From Mytilus trossulus (lineage: Eukaryota > Mollusca > Bivalvia > Mytilida > Mytilidae): DNA of 64,000 nucleotides. The DNA lies in assembly GCF_036588685.1 (NCBI RefSeq), contig NC_086377.1, positions 80,420,283 to 80,484,282 of the forward strand. Direction: 5' to 3'. This document shows positions 11,859 through 25,100 of the stretch, in pieces. Under the pieces are notes generated by a model. It saw only the letters and a list, made by a program, of their open reading frames with translations, ran no database searches and had not been told where the DNA came from. The position numbers were made by a program, and so were the translations under genes. Each line of letters opens with the position of its first letter. The first letter of the stretch is position 1.

Positions 11859-12725
11859 TGTCGTAATTTCTACTTCTTGCTATGTTTTGATATAGTTATA
11901 AAGCCAGCAAATACGAATACTCATAAAACTAGTAAATACACGGGATAATAAATAAATACGGACGTCAAAACTGTTGTCTGTTCTCTCTCGGCATCATTGG
12001 TAGCGTGAATAAATGATCAATAGTAAAAATGATACTTTTATTAAACAGCCGATGTGTTTCCATACAAGTACAATATTCCAACAATAATATATAATAAACA
12101 TACGGGACGAAACTACTAAAATAATAATCTTTCTCATGTATTTTCGTACGGGTCAACTGGGATTATCTATATACACATTTCAAAGACAATATAAATAAAA
12201 TGCAAGGCATACAGCTAATGCGCTGCTTCTTACCTCTAGGACCCCCCGGGATGAGCCTTGCTGCAAGCCAAACGTAAACACAGCAAAGACTAACTAACGT
12301 GACGTTGCACTGGTATTTATTTCAAAATACCGGAAGTAAATCTTCTAAGCAGGAAGAAAAACATAACGTAAAACGCTTACATAAAATATAGTAGTCCTCG
12401 ACTCAAAATGCTTATAATAATACAATCTTATGAATAATCAAATCTAGACATATTAATTCTTCCAGTTAAGAGCTCGCAAATGAACACTTTTGGGTTCACG
12501 CTTAAAATATTGACCCAACGGTAACGTTCTGAACAATACATGACAAAGTTGCGCCATATACGACGTTATCGATATAACTAATAACATAAAGTAAAACGTA
12601 CGTTAATTACTCATTCGATATACTAAACACTAGAAATAACTTCTGTCAACTTATGTAAACTCTCTTATTATAATAGATAACAATATTCTTTTACTTGGAA
12701 ATGACCAAAACACACATTTACAACA
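11859..12725 (-). repeat. 5' LTR of the gag-only element
   Basis: Identical by eye to 7668-8534, with the candidate poly(A) signal at 12037-12042. In the element's sense it is the upstream LTR and so would hold the active promoter. It abuts the satellite at 12726. Confidence 0.92.
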
Positions 12726-15700
12726 AACATATACGTCTGTGTCTCGATAACTGGGGGGAAGTGTATTATACACTGTTGTCCGTCTAACATATACGTCTGT
12801 GTCTCGATAACTGGGGGGAAGTGTATTATACACTGTTGTCCGTCTAACATATACGTCTGTGTCTCGATAACTGGGGGAAAGTGTATTATACACTGTTGTC
12901 CGTCTAACATATACGTCTGTGTCTCAATAGCTGGGGGGAAGTGTATTATACACTGTTGTCCGTCTAACATATACGTCTGTGTCTCGATAACTGGGGGGAA
13001 GTGTATTATACACTGTTGTCCGTCTAACATATACGTCTGTGTCTCGATAACTGGGGGGAAGTGTATTATACACTGTTGTCCGTCTAACATATACGTCTGT
13101 GTCTCGATAACTGGGGGAAAGTGTATTATACACTGTTGTCCGTCTAACATATACGTCTGTGTCTCAATAGCTGGGGGGAAGTGTATTATACACTGTTGTC
13201 CGTCTAACATATACGTATGTGTCTCGATAACTGGGGGGAAGTGTATTATACACTGTTGTCCGTCTAACATATACGTATGTGTCTCAATAGCTGGGGGGAA
13301 GTGTATTATACACTGTTGTCCGTCTAACATATACGTCTGTGTCTCAATAACTGGGGGAAAGTGTATTATACACTGTTGTCCGTCTAACATATACGTCTGT
13401 GTCTCAATAGCTGGGGGGAAGTGTATTATACACTGTTGTCCGTCTAACATATACGTCTGTGTCTCGATAACTGGGGGGAAGTGTATTATACACTGTTGTC
13501 CGTCTAACATATACGTATGTGTCTCAATAACTGGGGGGAAGTGTATTATACACTGTTGTCCGTCTAACATATACGTCTGTGTCTCGATAGCTGGGGGAAA
13601 GTGTATTATACACTGTTGTCCGTCTAACATATACGTCTGTGTCTCAATAGCTGGGGGGAAGTGTATTATACACTGTTGTCCGTCTAACATATACGTCTGT
13701 GTCTCGTTAGCTGGGGGAAAGTGTATTATAGACTGTTGTCCGTCTAACATATACGTCTGTGTCTCAATAGCTGGGGGAAAGTGTATTATACACTGTTGTC
13801 CGTCTAACATATACGTCTGTGTCTCAATAGCTGGGGGAGGTGTATTAGACAGTGTTGTCCGTCTAACATATACGTCTGTGTCTCGATAACTGGGGGAAGT
13901 GTATTATACACTGTTGTCCGTCTAACATATACGTCTGTGTCTCGATAACTGGGGGAAGTGTATTAGACAGTGTTGTCCGTCTAACATATACGTATGTGTC
14001 TCGATAGCTGGGGAAAGTGTATTATACACTGTTGTCCGTCTAACATATACGTCTGTGTCTCGATAGCTGGGGGAAAGTGTATTATACATTGTTGTCCGTC
14101 TAACATATACGTATGTGTCTCGATAGCTGGGGGAAGTGTATTATACACTGTTGTCCGTCTAACATATACGTCTGTGTATCAATAGCTGGGGGAGGTGTAT
14201 GAGACAGTGTTGTCCGTCTAACATATACGTCTGTGTCTCGATAACTGGGGGGAAGTGTATTATACACTGTTGTCCGTCTAACATATACGTCTGTGTCTCG
14301 ATAACTGGGGGGAAGTGTATTATACACTGTTGTCCGTCTAACAACATATACGTCTGTGTCTCGATAACTGGGGGGAAGTGTATTATACACTGTTGTCCGT
14401 CTAACATATACGTCTGTGTCGCAATAGCTGGGGGAGGTGTATTATACACTGTTGTCCGTCTAACATATACGTCTGTGTCTCGATAACTGGGGGAAAGTGT
14501 ATTATACACTGTTGTCCGTCTAACATATACGTCTGTGTCTCGATAACTGGGGAGAAGTGTATTATACACTGTTGTCCGTCTAACATATACGTCTGTGTCG
14601 CAATAGCTGGGGGAGGTGTATTATACAGTGTTGTCCGTCTAACATATACGTATGTGTCTCGATAGCTGGGGAAAGTGTATTATACACTGTTGTCCGTCTA
14701 ACATATACGTCTGTGTCTCGATAGCTGGGGGAAAGTGTATTATACATTGTTGTCCGTCTAACATATACGTATGTGTCTCGATAGCTGGGGGAAGTGTATT
14801 ATACACTGTTGTCCGTCTAACATATACGTCTGTGTATCAATAGCTGGGGGAGGTGTATGAGACAGTGTTGTCCGTCTAACATATACGTCTGTGTCTCGAT
14901 AACTGGGGGGAAGTGTATTATACACTGTTGTCCGTCTAACATATACGTCTGTGTCTCGATAACTGGGGGGAAGTGTATTATACACTGTTGTCCGTCTAAC
15001 AACATATACGTCTGTGTCTCGATAACTGGGGGGAAGTGTATTATACACTGTTGTCCGTCTAACATATACGTCTGTGTCGCAATAGCTGGGGGAGGTGTAT
15101 TATACACTGTTGTCCGTCTAACATATACGTCTGTGTCTCGATAACTGGGGGAAAGTGTATTATACACTGTTGTCCGTCTAACATATACGTCTGTGTCTCG
15201 ATAACTGGGGAGAAGTGTATTATACACTGTTGTCCGTCTAACATATACGTCTGTGTCTCGATAACTGGGGGAAAGTGTATTATACACTGTTGTCCGTCTA
15301 ACATATACGTCTGTGTCTCGATAACTGGGGGGAAGTGTATTATACACTGTTGTCCGTCTAACATATACGTCTGTGTCTCGATAACTGGGGGGAAGTGTAT
15401 TATACACTGTTGTCCGTCTAACATATACGTCTGTGTCTCAATAGCTGGGGGAGGTGTATTAGACAGTGTTGTCCGTCTAACATTTACGTCTGTGTCTCGA
15501 TAACTGGGGGAGGTGTATTATACACTGTTGTCCGTCTAACATATACGTCTGTGTCTCGATAACTGGGGGAAAGTGTATTATACACTGTTGTCCGTCTAAC
15601 ATATACGTCTGTGTCTCGATAACTGGGGGGAAGTGTATTATACACTGTTGTCTGTCTAACATATACGTCTGTGTCTCGATAACTGGGGGGGAAGTGTATT

Positions 15701-18700
15701 ATACACTGTTGTCCGTCTAACATATACGTCTGTGTCTCAATAGCTGGGGGAGGTGTATCAGACAGTGTTGTCCGTCTAACATATACGTCTGTGTCTCGAT
15801 AACTGGGGGGAAGTGTATTATACACTGTTGTCCGTCTAACATATACGTCTGTGTCTCAATAGCTGGATGGAAGTGTATTATACATTGTTGTCCGTCTAAC
15901 ATATACGTCTGTGTCTCGATAACTGGGGGGAAGTGTATTATACACTGTTGTCCGTCTAACATATACGTCTGTGTCTCGATAACTGGGGGAAAGTGTATTA
16001 TAGACTGTTGTCCGTCTAACATAAACGTCTGTGTCTCGATAACTGGGGGGAAGTGTATTATACACTGTTGTCCGTCTAACATATACGTCTGTGTCTCGAT
16101 AACTGGGGGAAAGTGTATTAGACACTGTTGTCCGTCTAACATATACGTCTGTGTCTCGATAGCTGGGGGAAGTGTATTATACACTGTTGTCCGTCTAACA
16201 TATATGTCTGTGTCTCAATAGCTGGGGGAAAGTGTATTATACACTGTTGTCCGTCTAACATATACGTCTGTGTCTCAATAGCTGGGGGAGGTGTATTAGA
16301 CAGTGTTGTCCGTCTAACATATACGTCTGTGTCTCGATAACTGGGGGGAAGTGTATTAGACAGTGTTGTCCGTCTAACATATACGTCTGTGTCTCGATAG
16401 CTTGGGGGAAGTGTATTATACACTGTTGTCCGTCTAACATATACGTCTGTGTCTCGATAACTGGGGGGAAGTGTATTATAGACTGTTGTCCGTCTAACAT
16501 ATACGTCTGTGTCTCGATAACTGGGGGGAAGTGTATTATACACTGTTGTCCGTCTAACATATACGTCTGTGTCTCGATAACTGGGGGGAAGTGTATTATA
16601 GACTGTTGTCCGTCTAACATATACGTCTGTGTCTCGATAGCTTGGGGGAAGTGTATTATACACTGTTGTCCGTCTAACATATACGTCTGTGTCTCGATAA
16701 CTGGGGGAAAGTGTATTATACGCTGTTGTCCGTCTAACATATACGTCTGTGTCTCGATAACTGGGGGGAAGTGTATTATACACTGTTGTCCGTCTAACAT
16801 ATACGTCTGTGTCTCAATAGCTGGGGGGAAGTGTATTAAACACTGTTGTCCGTCTAACATATACGTCTGTGTCTCGATAACTGGGGGGAAGTGTATTATA
16901 CACTGTTGTCCGTCTAACATATACGTCTGTGTCTCGATAGCTGGGGGAAAGTGTATTAGACAGTGTTGTCCGTCTAACATATACGTCTGTGTCTCGATAG
17001 CTGGGGGAAGTGTATTATACACTGTTGTCCGTCTAACATATACGTCTGTGTCTCAATAGCTGGGGGGAAGTGTATTATACACTGTTGACTTGTCCGTCTA
17101 ACATTTACGTCTGTGTCTCAATAGCTGGGGGAGGTGTATTAGACAGTGTTGTCCGTCTAACATATACGTCTGTGTCTCAATAGCTGGGGGGAAGTGTATT
17201 ATACACTGTTGTCCGTCTAACATATAAGTCTGTGTCTCAATAGCTGGGGGAGGTGTATTAGAAACTGTTGTCCGTCTAACATATACGTCTGTGTCTCGAT
17301 AACTGGGGGAAGTGTATTATACACTGTTGTCCGTCTAACATATACGTCTGTGTCTCAATAGCTGGGGGAGGTGTATTAGACACTGTTGTCCGTCTAACAT
17401 ATACGTCTGAGTCTCGATAACTGGGGAAGTGTATTATACACTGTTGTCCGTCTAACATATACGTCTGTGTCTCGATTACTGGGAGGAAGTGTATTATACA
17501 CTGTTGTCCGTCTAACATATACGTCTGTGTCTCAATAGCTGGGGGAGGTGTATTAGACATTGTTGTCCGTCTAACATATACGTCTGTGTCTCGATAGCTG
17601 GGGGGAAGTGTATTATACACTGTTGTCCGTCTAACATATACGTCTGTGTCTCGATAACTGGGGGGAAGTGTATTATACACTGTTGTCCGTCTAACATATA
17701 CGTCTGTGTCTCGATAACTGGGGGAAAGTGTATTATAGACTGTTGTCCGTCTAACATATACGTCTGTGTCTCGATAACTGGGGGGAAGTGTATTATACAC
17801 TGTTGTCCGTCTAACATATACGTCTGTGTCTCGATAGCTGGGGGGAAGTGTATTATAGACTGTTGTCCGTCTAACATATACGTCTGTGTCTCGATAACTG
17901 GGGGGAAGTGTATTATACACTGTTGTCCGTCTAACATATACGTCTGTGTCTCGATAACTGGGGGAAAGTGTATTAGACACTGTTGTCCGTCTAACATATA
18001 CGTCTGTGTCTCGATAACTGGGGGAAAGTGTATTAGACACTGTTGTCCGTCTAACATATACGTCTGTGTCTCGATAGCTGGGGGGAAGTGTATTATACAC
18101 TGTTGTCCGTCTAACATATACGTCTGTGTCTCGATAGCTGGGGGAAAGTGTATTATACGCTGTTGTCCGTCTAACATATACGTCTGTGTCTCGATAGCTG
18201 GGGGAAAGTGTATTATACACTGTTGTCCGTCTAACATATACGTCTGTGTCTCGATAGCTGGGGGAAAGTGTATTATACACTGTTGTCCGTCTAACATATA
18301 CGTCTGTGTCTCGATAGCTGGGGGAAAGTGTATTATACACTGTTGTCCGTCTAACATATACGTCTGTGTCTCGATAGCTGGGGGAAAGTGTATTATACGC
18401 TGTTGTCCGTCTAACATATACGTCTGTGTCTCGATAACTGGGGGAAAGTGTATTATACACTGTTGTCCGTCTAACATATACGTCTGTGTCTCGATAGCTG
18501 GGGGAAAGTGTATTAGACACTGTTGTCCGTCTAACATATACGTCTGTGTCTCGATAACTGGGGGAAGTGTATTATAGACTGTTGTCCGTCTAACAACATA
18601 TACGTCTGTGTCTCGTTAGCTGGGGGAAGTGTATTATAGACTGTTGTCCGTCTAACAACATATACGTCTGTGTCTCGATAACTGGGGGAAGTGTATTATA

Positions 18701-18812
18701 GACTGTTGTCCGTCTAACAACATATACGTCTGTGTCTCGATAACTGGGGGAAGTGTATTATAGACTGTTGTCCGTCTAACATATACGTCTGTGTCTCGAT
18801 AACTGGGGTATG
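12726..18812. repeat. 60 bp satellite, right segment (~101 copies)
   Basis: Same unit as 6027-7667, resuming in phase after the LTR element. Most units are 60 bp, with 57-63 bp variants. A three-base 'aac' insertion marks units near 14341, 15001, 18594, 18654 and 18719. Higher-order structure is visible, including a 628 bp block present twice and a four-unit pattern near 16381-16640. Minus-strand frames up to 414 codons (17276-18520) repeat a 20-residue motif and are not credible proteins. Confidence 0.96.
13971..15256. repeat. Higher-order duplication inside the satellite
   Basis: The block 13971-14598 recurs at 14629-15256 with an offset of 658 bp. The two blocks share rare variants, including tgtatcaatag, the aac insertion and gtcgcaatag, in the same order. 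This shows segmental amplification by unequal exchange or slippage. Confidence 0.85.
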
Positions 18813-18879
18813 GTTCTACATTGTATGTACACCCATTACAAGTTCATTAAACACAGCTATGTTTTTATTTCGATGATTT

Positions 18880-20812
18880 TTATATTTTTTTTCTAGAGTT
18901 ACCGGACTTTAACCGTAAAGATGAGAACACAATTCTTAAAACGACGGATGGACGACGGACACCAAGTGATGACAAAAACTCACATGGCCCTTTTTACCCT
19001 CATGAACTAAGGAGCAAAATTGAAACTAGAGGCTCTCAGAGCCTGTCGCTCACCTTGGTCTATGTGCATATTAAACAATGGAAACAGATAAATTCATAAC
19101 AAAATTGTGTTTTGATGATTGTTATGTGTTTGTACATCATACTTTACTGAAAATTCTAGTTGCTACAATTATCTCTATCTATAATGAACTTGGCCCGGTA
19201 ATCACAGTGGAAAATATTTTCAAAAAATCTACAAAATTTTTTGAAAAACGTAAAAAAATTGACTATAAAGGACAGTAACTCCTAAAGGGGTCAACTAACC
19301 ATATCATTCGTGTTGACCTTTTTGTAAATCTTACTCTGCTGAACATTGTTGCTGTTTACAGTTTATCTCTATCTATAATAATATTCAAGATAATAACCAA
19401 AAACATCAAAATTTCAATAAAATTACCAATTCAGGGGCAGCAACCAAACAACGCATTGTTCGATTCATCTGAAATTTTCAGGGCAGTAAATGACATGATA
19501 AGCAATTTTACCCCATGTCAGATTTGCTCTAAAAGCTTTGATTTTTGAGTTGCAAAAATATATAAGCCAAAAACTGCATTTTACCCCTATGTTCTATTTT
19601 TAGCCATGACGGCCATCTTGAATAGTTGACCGGGTCACTGACACAATTTTTAAACAAGATACCCCAATGATGATTGTAGCTTAGTTAGTTTGGTTTAATT
19701 TGGCCGAGTAGTTTCAGAGGAGAAGATTTTTGTAAAAGATAACTAAGATTTTCTTAAAATGGTTAAAAATTGGCTATAAAGGGCAATAACTCCTAAGGGT
19801 CAACTGACCATTTCGGTCATGTGACTTATTTGTAAATCTTACTTTACTGAACATTATTGCTGTTTACTGTTTATCTTTATCTAAAATATTATTCAAGAAA
19901 ATAACCAAAAACAGTAAAATTTCCTTAAAATTACAAATTCAGAGGCAGCAACCCATCAACGGGGCGTTCGATTCACTTGAAAATTATAGGGCAGATAGAT
20001 CTTGACCTGATAAACAATTTAACACAGTCATTTATGCTCTTTATGCTTTGGTTTTCAAGTTATAAGCCAAAAACTGCATTTTAACCCATTGTTCTATTTT
20101 CGCCATTGCGGCCATCTTGGTTAGTTGACCGGGTCACCGGACACAATTTTTAATCTAACTACCCAAATGATGATTGAGGCCAAGTTTGGTTTAATTTGGC
20201 CAAGTAGTGTCAGAGGAGAAGATTTTTGTAAAAGATTACTAAGATATACGAAAAATGGTTAAAAATTGGCTATACAGGGCAGTAACTCCTAAAGGGGTTA
20301 ATTGACCATATCATTCGTGTGACTTATTTGTAAATCTTACTTTGCTGAACATTATTACTGTTAACAGTTCATCTCTATCTATAATAATATTCAAGATAAT
20401 AACCAAAAACAGCAAAGTTTCCTTAAAATTACCAATTCAGGGGTAGCAACCCAACAATGGGTTGTTAGATTCATCTGAAATGTTCAGGGCAGATAGATCT
20501 TGATCTGATAAACAATTTTACCTCGTCAGATTTGCTCTAAATGCTTTGGTTTTTGTGTTATAAGCCAAAAACTGTATTTTACCCCTATGTTCTATTTTTA
20601 GTTGTGGCGGCCATCTTGATTGGTTGACCGGGTCACCGGACACAATTTTTAAACTAGATACCCCCATTATGATTGTGGCCAAGTTTGATTTAATTTGGCC
20701 AAGTAGTTTCAGAGGAGAAGATTTTTGTAAAAGTTAACGACGACGGACGACGACGGACGACGACGGACGCCGGACGCAAAGTGATGAGAAAAGCTCACTC
20801 GGCCCTTTGGAC
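18880..20812 (+). mobile_element. Dispersed element with three ~500 bp tandem units
   Basis: Units begin near 19261, 19772 and 20268 with 'actataaaggacagtaactc' or a variant. Each runs through 'accaattcaggggcagcaac', 'ttataagccaaaaactgc' and 'ttgaccgggtcac'. The right end is a run of 'gacgacggac' repeats and 'aagctcactcggccctttgg', which I know as a bivalve dispersed repeat. A related copy in the opposite sense lies at 39030-39925. No intact frame was seen, and the class is unassigned. Confidence 0.75.
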
Positions 20813-22130
20813 AACAAACTATTATTCTTCAATTAATGTACCTATATGATCACTAGACTCACTTAAAACATAGTCCACGTCCAATAGTTAAAATCTACGG
20901 AGCACTACGCAGCTGGTACGATATTGAACTCTGGTGACAATTAAATATGACATAATGAAATGTTGCATGCAAAACAAAAGATGATACCGGCTTCAAACCG
21001 TCCATTTTAACACTGTATATTAGTATAATTGTAAAGGTGAACATAATAGTATTGGTTCAAGATCTGCGTCTAATAGATTTTATCTTTATTTTGGAAGACT
21101 GCTTTATTATGTAGTTGCCTCTAAGCAGCTTCCCGAACTCCAAGATCAGAATTTGTGCTTCGTGCAAATCTGATAAGTTAGGTTTTTGTCCCGGATTAAA
21201 AAAGTTTTCACAATTATTCTGCAAAGTACATTTAATGTTTCTGTAATTCAGTGTAGCCGTTACATGGTGTCCCGTCTAATTTGTTTTAATGTTAGACTTC
21301 TCGTTAGCATTATACCAAGGTTTGTCTTGTTGGGGTTTTGTTTAGCAGGTCACGACTATACGTGAAAGGTTTTGCATATTATTGTACGGAAACTTAATTT
21401 AATCCACTTCGATTTTTATATTAGTGGCTATAAATGTGGTAAAACAGAAAAGATGAAATACACATTAAAAGTAATAAATGTTTATTAACTATATTATAAC
21501 AAAATAGCTTCAACAACAGAGGCGGATTTAGGGGGGGGGGCAGGGGGCCCGGGCCCCCCCTTTTGGAAAAAAAATTGGTTGCTTATATAGGGAATCACTG
21601 AAGCGTGACTGAAGTGGGCCCCCTCTTAGGTCAGTCAGTGGGCCCCCACTTATGAAAATTCCTGGATCCGCCACTGAACAAGATCACATGTATTTGTTGC
21701 ATCGTTGGCTGGCGTTTTATAGACACATATTTAATGGATTGCATACTAGTATAACAAAACACATTTTTTGAGTGCACTATCACAAAATGTCTATAAATGT
21801 ATTTCTACATTTAACTAGTTAAAACTTGTAAATGCATTTAACGGCATGTGAAGTTTGAAAACACGCAATTTTCATACCTTTGTCACTAAAAGACTATGTA
21901 ACTATCATGATATAAAACAACGAAACTGTAATAAGATACACAATGTACTTAATCAAGTCTATGTCCTCAATTCCCCATAAAACTTAGAACTTATATATAC
22001 ATACACACATTGATTATACGTTACAGTATTTGATCAGGTTTTAAAGTGGCTACATAATATCTTTTTCATTTTTGTTCTCATAGTTTTCACTGAACATCAA
22101 ATTGCACAAAAGCGGGGATGTTAAAATCTA
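20813..22130. other. Downstream region of the secreted-protein gene, with one MITE
   Basis: No coding exon seen. The stretch likely includes the 3' UTR of the minus-strand gene ending at 22131; an AATAAA lies on the minus strand at 21481-21486, about 650 bases past the stop. A MITE occupies 21517-21676. Confidence 0.5.
21517..21676. mobile_element. MITE with 15 bp TIRs and 5 bp target duplication
   Basis: It starts CAGAGGCGGATTTAG and ends with CTGGATCCGCCACTG, near inverted copies. It is flanked on both sides by AACAA (21512-21516 and 21677-21681). The interior is g/c-rich (gggcccgggcccc) and non-coding. A second member of the family is at 43189-43362. Confidence 0.85.
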
Positions 22131-25100
22131 TCAATCTCTGTTTCTCAATTTGCGGAGTCTTTCAATTCGATCTGTCATCTCAGCCATTTTCAGCTCCTCA
22201 AATCGTTTTTCTAAAAGTAAAAAAAAAACATTGATAAAGTCAGTCATATAAAACTTATTGGTGGTCTACTTTTTTCAGTTCTTAAGTCGGGTTGTTCTCT
22301 CGATTTGACACATTCCCCATTTCCATTCTCAATTTTATCTTTATTAAGTAGTATCGTTGGTAGCATCTTCTTTACACCCGATTATTGCATATTTTGTAAT
22401 CGGTAATCGTTGTTCATCTTTTCTGTATGAACCTTGCTTTATTCTAAAAAAATGTAAACCGACAAGCTGGTGCAGATTTCTTAGTGTGTGATATCACAAA
22501 GTGACAAAACAGTTAGACATCTCAATAGTTCACTTCGTTAAAAAAAGAATTCAGAATTTGAATGTTGTTTGTTTAACTAGATTTCACTGCTTGTGAAAAC
22601 ACAATACAATACAAAATGACACAAAAAAATTCCTGTACGTATATATAATGCCTCATGAAACTTATGCTTACCCTTTTCTTGCAAATCTGTCAGTATTTCC
22701 TCCACAGTGAACCCAGTTTTTAAAGCAAAGTCCATATCTTGAAGTAACCTGTCTTCAATCTGGGCTAAAACTACAACAAAAAGATTCCAGCATTTATATG
22801 GAACTAGAGGTTTAAACTATCTTCAGTCCAATAAGATTTAAACTTGGTTCAAATACAGTCACTATAAAACGAACCCTTTTGTGTCTTTTTGTCGGGTTGT
22901 TGTCTTATTGACTTATATATCCCCTATAGTTAATAAGAAGATAAGTAAATATGCTCTTAATTACACAGAAATAACTTTCTAAGCACACTTTTTACTTTTG
23001 GAAACGTTTAAATAAGCATCCTTTTTGAAAGACACTATCCTTTAAATCTGACAAAAAAACCCCGATCATTTATAGCAATACAGATGAGGATTTAGCGACA
23101 CATCGGAACATTTATTTGTCGACTGTTTTACAAAATGATGTCAATAGTAATAAAAGACAACTTATGAATAAATTGTTCAGGACTTTTGTTTTATAAATGG
23201 TTCTATTTTTTTCCATGTCAAGGTCATAATGGTTTCTTTGTCGTTGTAATGGCCACACCTTTCATAGTTGACTATACAGTATAGTTTTGCACAAAGAAGA
23301 ATGACGTGCCGTGACTTGTATTTGCATAAATCTACGTATATTTGACTCTGATTGACATTCTGTTTCATTTGCAATCATACCCCATCTGCTTATTTTATAT
23401 CACACGTTGATCAATACGAGAAATACACACCTTCTTGTCTATACAGAGAAAATTTTCCTTCTTTTGGCTGCACTTCTTTGTTTTGGGATAAATCTTCTAC
23501 AACATGATAATATACTAGTACTGTATATCAGAGATTAAAACAGGCAATATAGCAAACAAACAAAAAGAGAATTACTTAATTTGAGCAGTAATAAAAAGCA
23601 ATTATTGATCATCAAAACGAGCACAAAGGTGTTCAAACAAAAACATTTATTCATTTGTTTGGGGGAGTTTAAACGCCACTTTTAAGCACCACTCTTTGTG
23701 CTATTTCGTAGAGGCCAGTTTTTATTGGTGGAGGAAGCCGGAGTCCCAGGAGAAAACCACCGACCTTCGATATGAAAACTGACAATACTAGTCAATTCAG
23801 ATCGGAGTCGAGAGCACCCGCATGAACGGAATTCGAACTCACAACCTCAGTGTTGACTGGCTAGTGATTATAGTAGTAGCTACTTGCATCACTCGACCAT
23901 CGTGACCCCCAAAACATAAACAATCAAACTACCCAATGGTGCAATGTAACTTATTTTTTTACACAGTAAAGTTCTCCTTTAAATTTTTACACTTTAATTT
24001 AACTAAAAAGGGAATTGAAATGCAGCGTTGAAGAACCATTAGTTGATCTTGGCTGTCTTTGGTCCAGTTGTGTCTTTCAAATATCTATCAAATTATATCC
24101 AACATTCAAAATTTTCACAAATTACAGCTGATTTTCTAATGCTTGCAAAGTAGAACTTTAGTTGGCTTTCTTGCTTTGTTTGTATAATTGTTGATACACG
24201 CTTTGTAAATAAGATTGACATCTTTAAACAATATATATATAGGCATAGTTTAACCTGTATATACCGGTATTATATTTTGTTTTAATTGGGTGTTAACCGA
24301 ATATGATTGTACAATATTCAAACAAAGCAAGCAAGCTAACCAAATTTTGTATCTACATGCATTAGGAAATTAGCTGTAAAATGTCTAATTGAAAGAGATG
24401 TTTAATGAAACTGAAAGAGCCGCGATTTAAACAATACCATACCTTTATCATCACGTTGTTGTACATTCTGTTTTGTTTCAGTGACTTTGGAAAGTTTACT
24501 TGCTAAGGACTTTAACACTGCAGCATCATCAGTTCCTTTCTCGACAATAGGTTTATCATAAAATGATTCCTTATTTTCTAAAAAAAAAAATAATAAAATA
24601 AACAGCAACAAACACTTGATAATTTTAAGTAACTCTTAATCCATGCTTTGCACCTGTCCTAATTCAGGAATCTGATGTACAGTAATTGTCGTTTGTTTAT
24701 GCAATTTAAATGTGTTTCTCGTTTCTATTTTTTTATATAGATTAGACCGTTGGTTTTCCCGTTTGAATGGTTTTACACTAGTAATTTTGGGGCCATGTAC
24801 AGCTTGTTGTTCGGTGTGAGCCAAGGCTCCGTGTTGAAGGCCGTATATTGATCTATAATGGTTTACTTTTATAAATTGTTATTTGGATGTGGAGAGTTGT
24901 CTCATTGGAACTCACACCGCTTCTTCCTATATCTATTAAGTTGCCAAATGTTATAGTTGAAATGTAATTGTTTAACGAAAGCGTGATTGATAATTCTCAA
25001 TAACTGTTACAATTCGACTTTTGATTGGTAAAATAAAAAAAAATACATTAGGAAATATGTAACACTTAACCCTTTGTATCGTAGTTGCAGTTCTTGAACC

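Larger units (their letters stand above)
7668..12725 (-). mobile_element. Gag-only LTR retrotransposon inserted in satellite
   Basis: Two 867 bp direct repeats, 7668-8534 and 11859-12725, flank a single gag gene read on the minus strand. By eye I saw no difference between the LTRs, so insertion is recent. In the element's sense the LTR runs TGTTGT...ACGACA. A primer-binding site follows the 5' LTR with one spacer base, and a polypurine tract precedes the 3' LTR. No protease, reverse transcriptase, RNase H or integrase frame lies between gag and the 3' LTR (8535-9719). Deleting the element restores an in-phase satellite unit. With LTR ends taken as TTGT...ACAA, the flanks CTAAC and CAAAC form a 5 bp target duplication with one mismatch. 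It would need another element's enzymes to move. Confidence 0.93.

Noticed and set aside
13994-14185. Plus-strand cysteine-rich repeat peptide (CCPSNIYVCVSIAGGKCIIH)
   Set aside because: Although it looks like a cysteine-rich secreted repeat, it is the third reading of the same satellite and is broken by ordinary unit variants.
17276-18537. Long minus-strand frames of 341 and 414 codons in the satellite
   Set aside because: They follow from a 60 bp unit without stops; several frames are open at once, unit-length variants break them, and no start context, splice site or known domain is present.
6027-18812. CRISPR array
   Set aside because: The whole unit is conserved, with no unique spacers, and the surrounding genes have introns.
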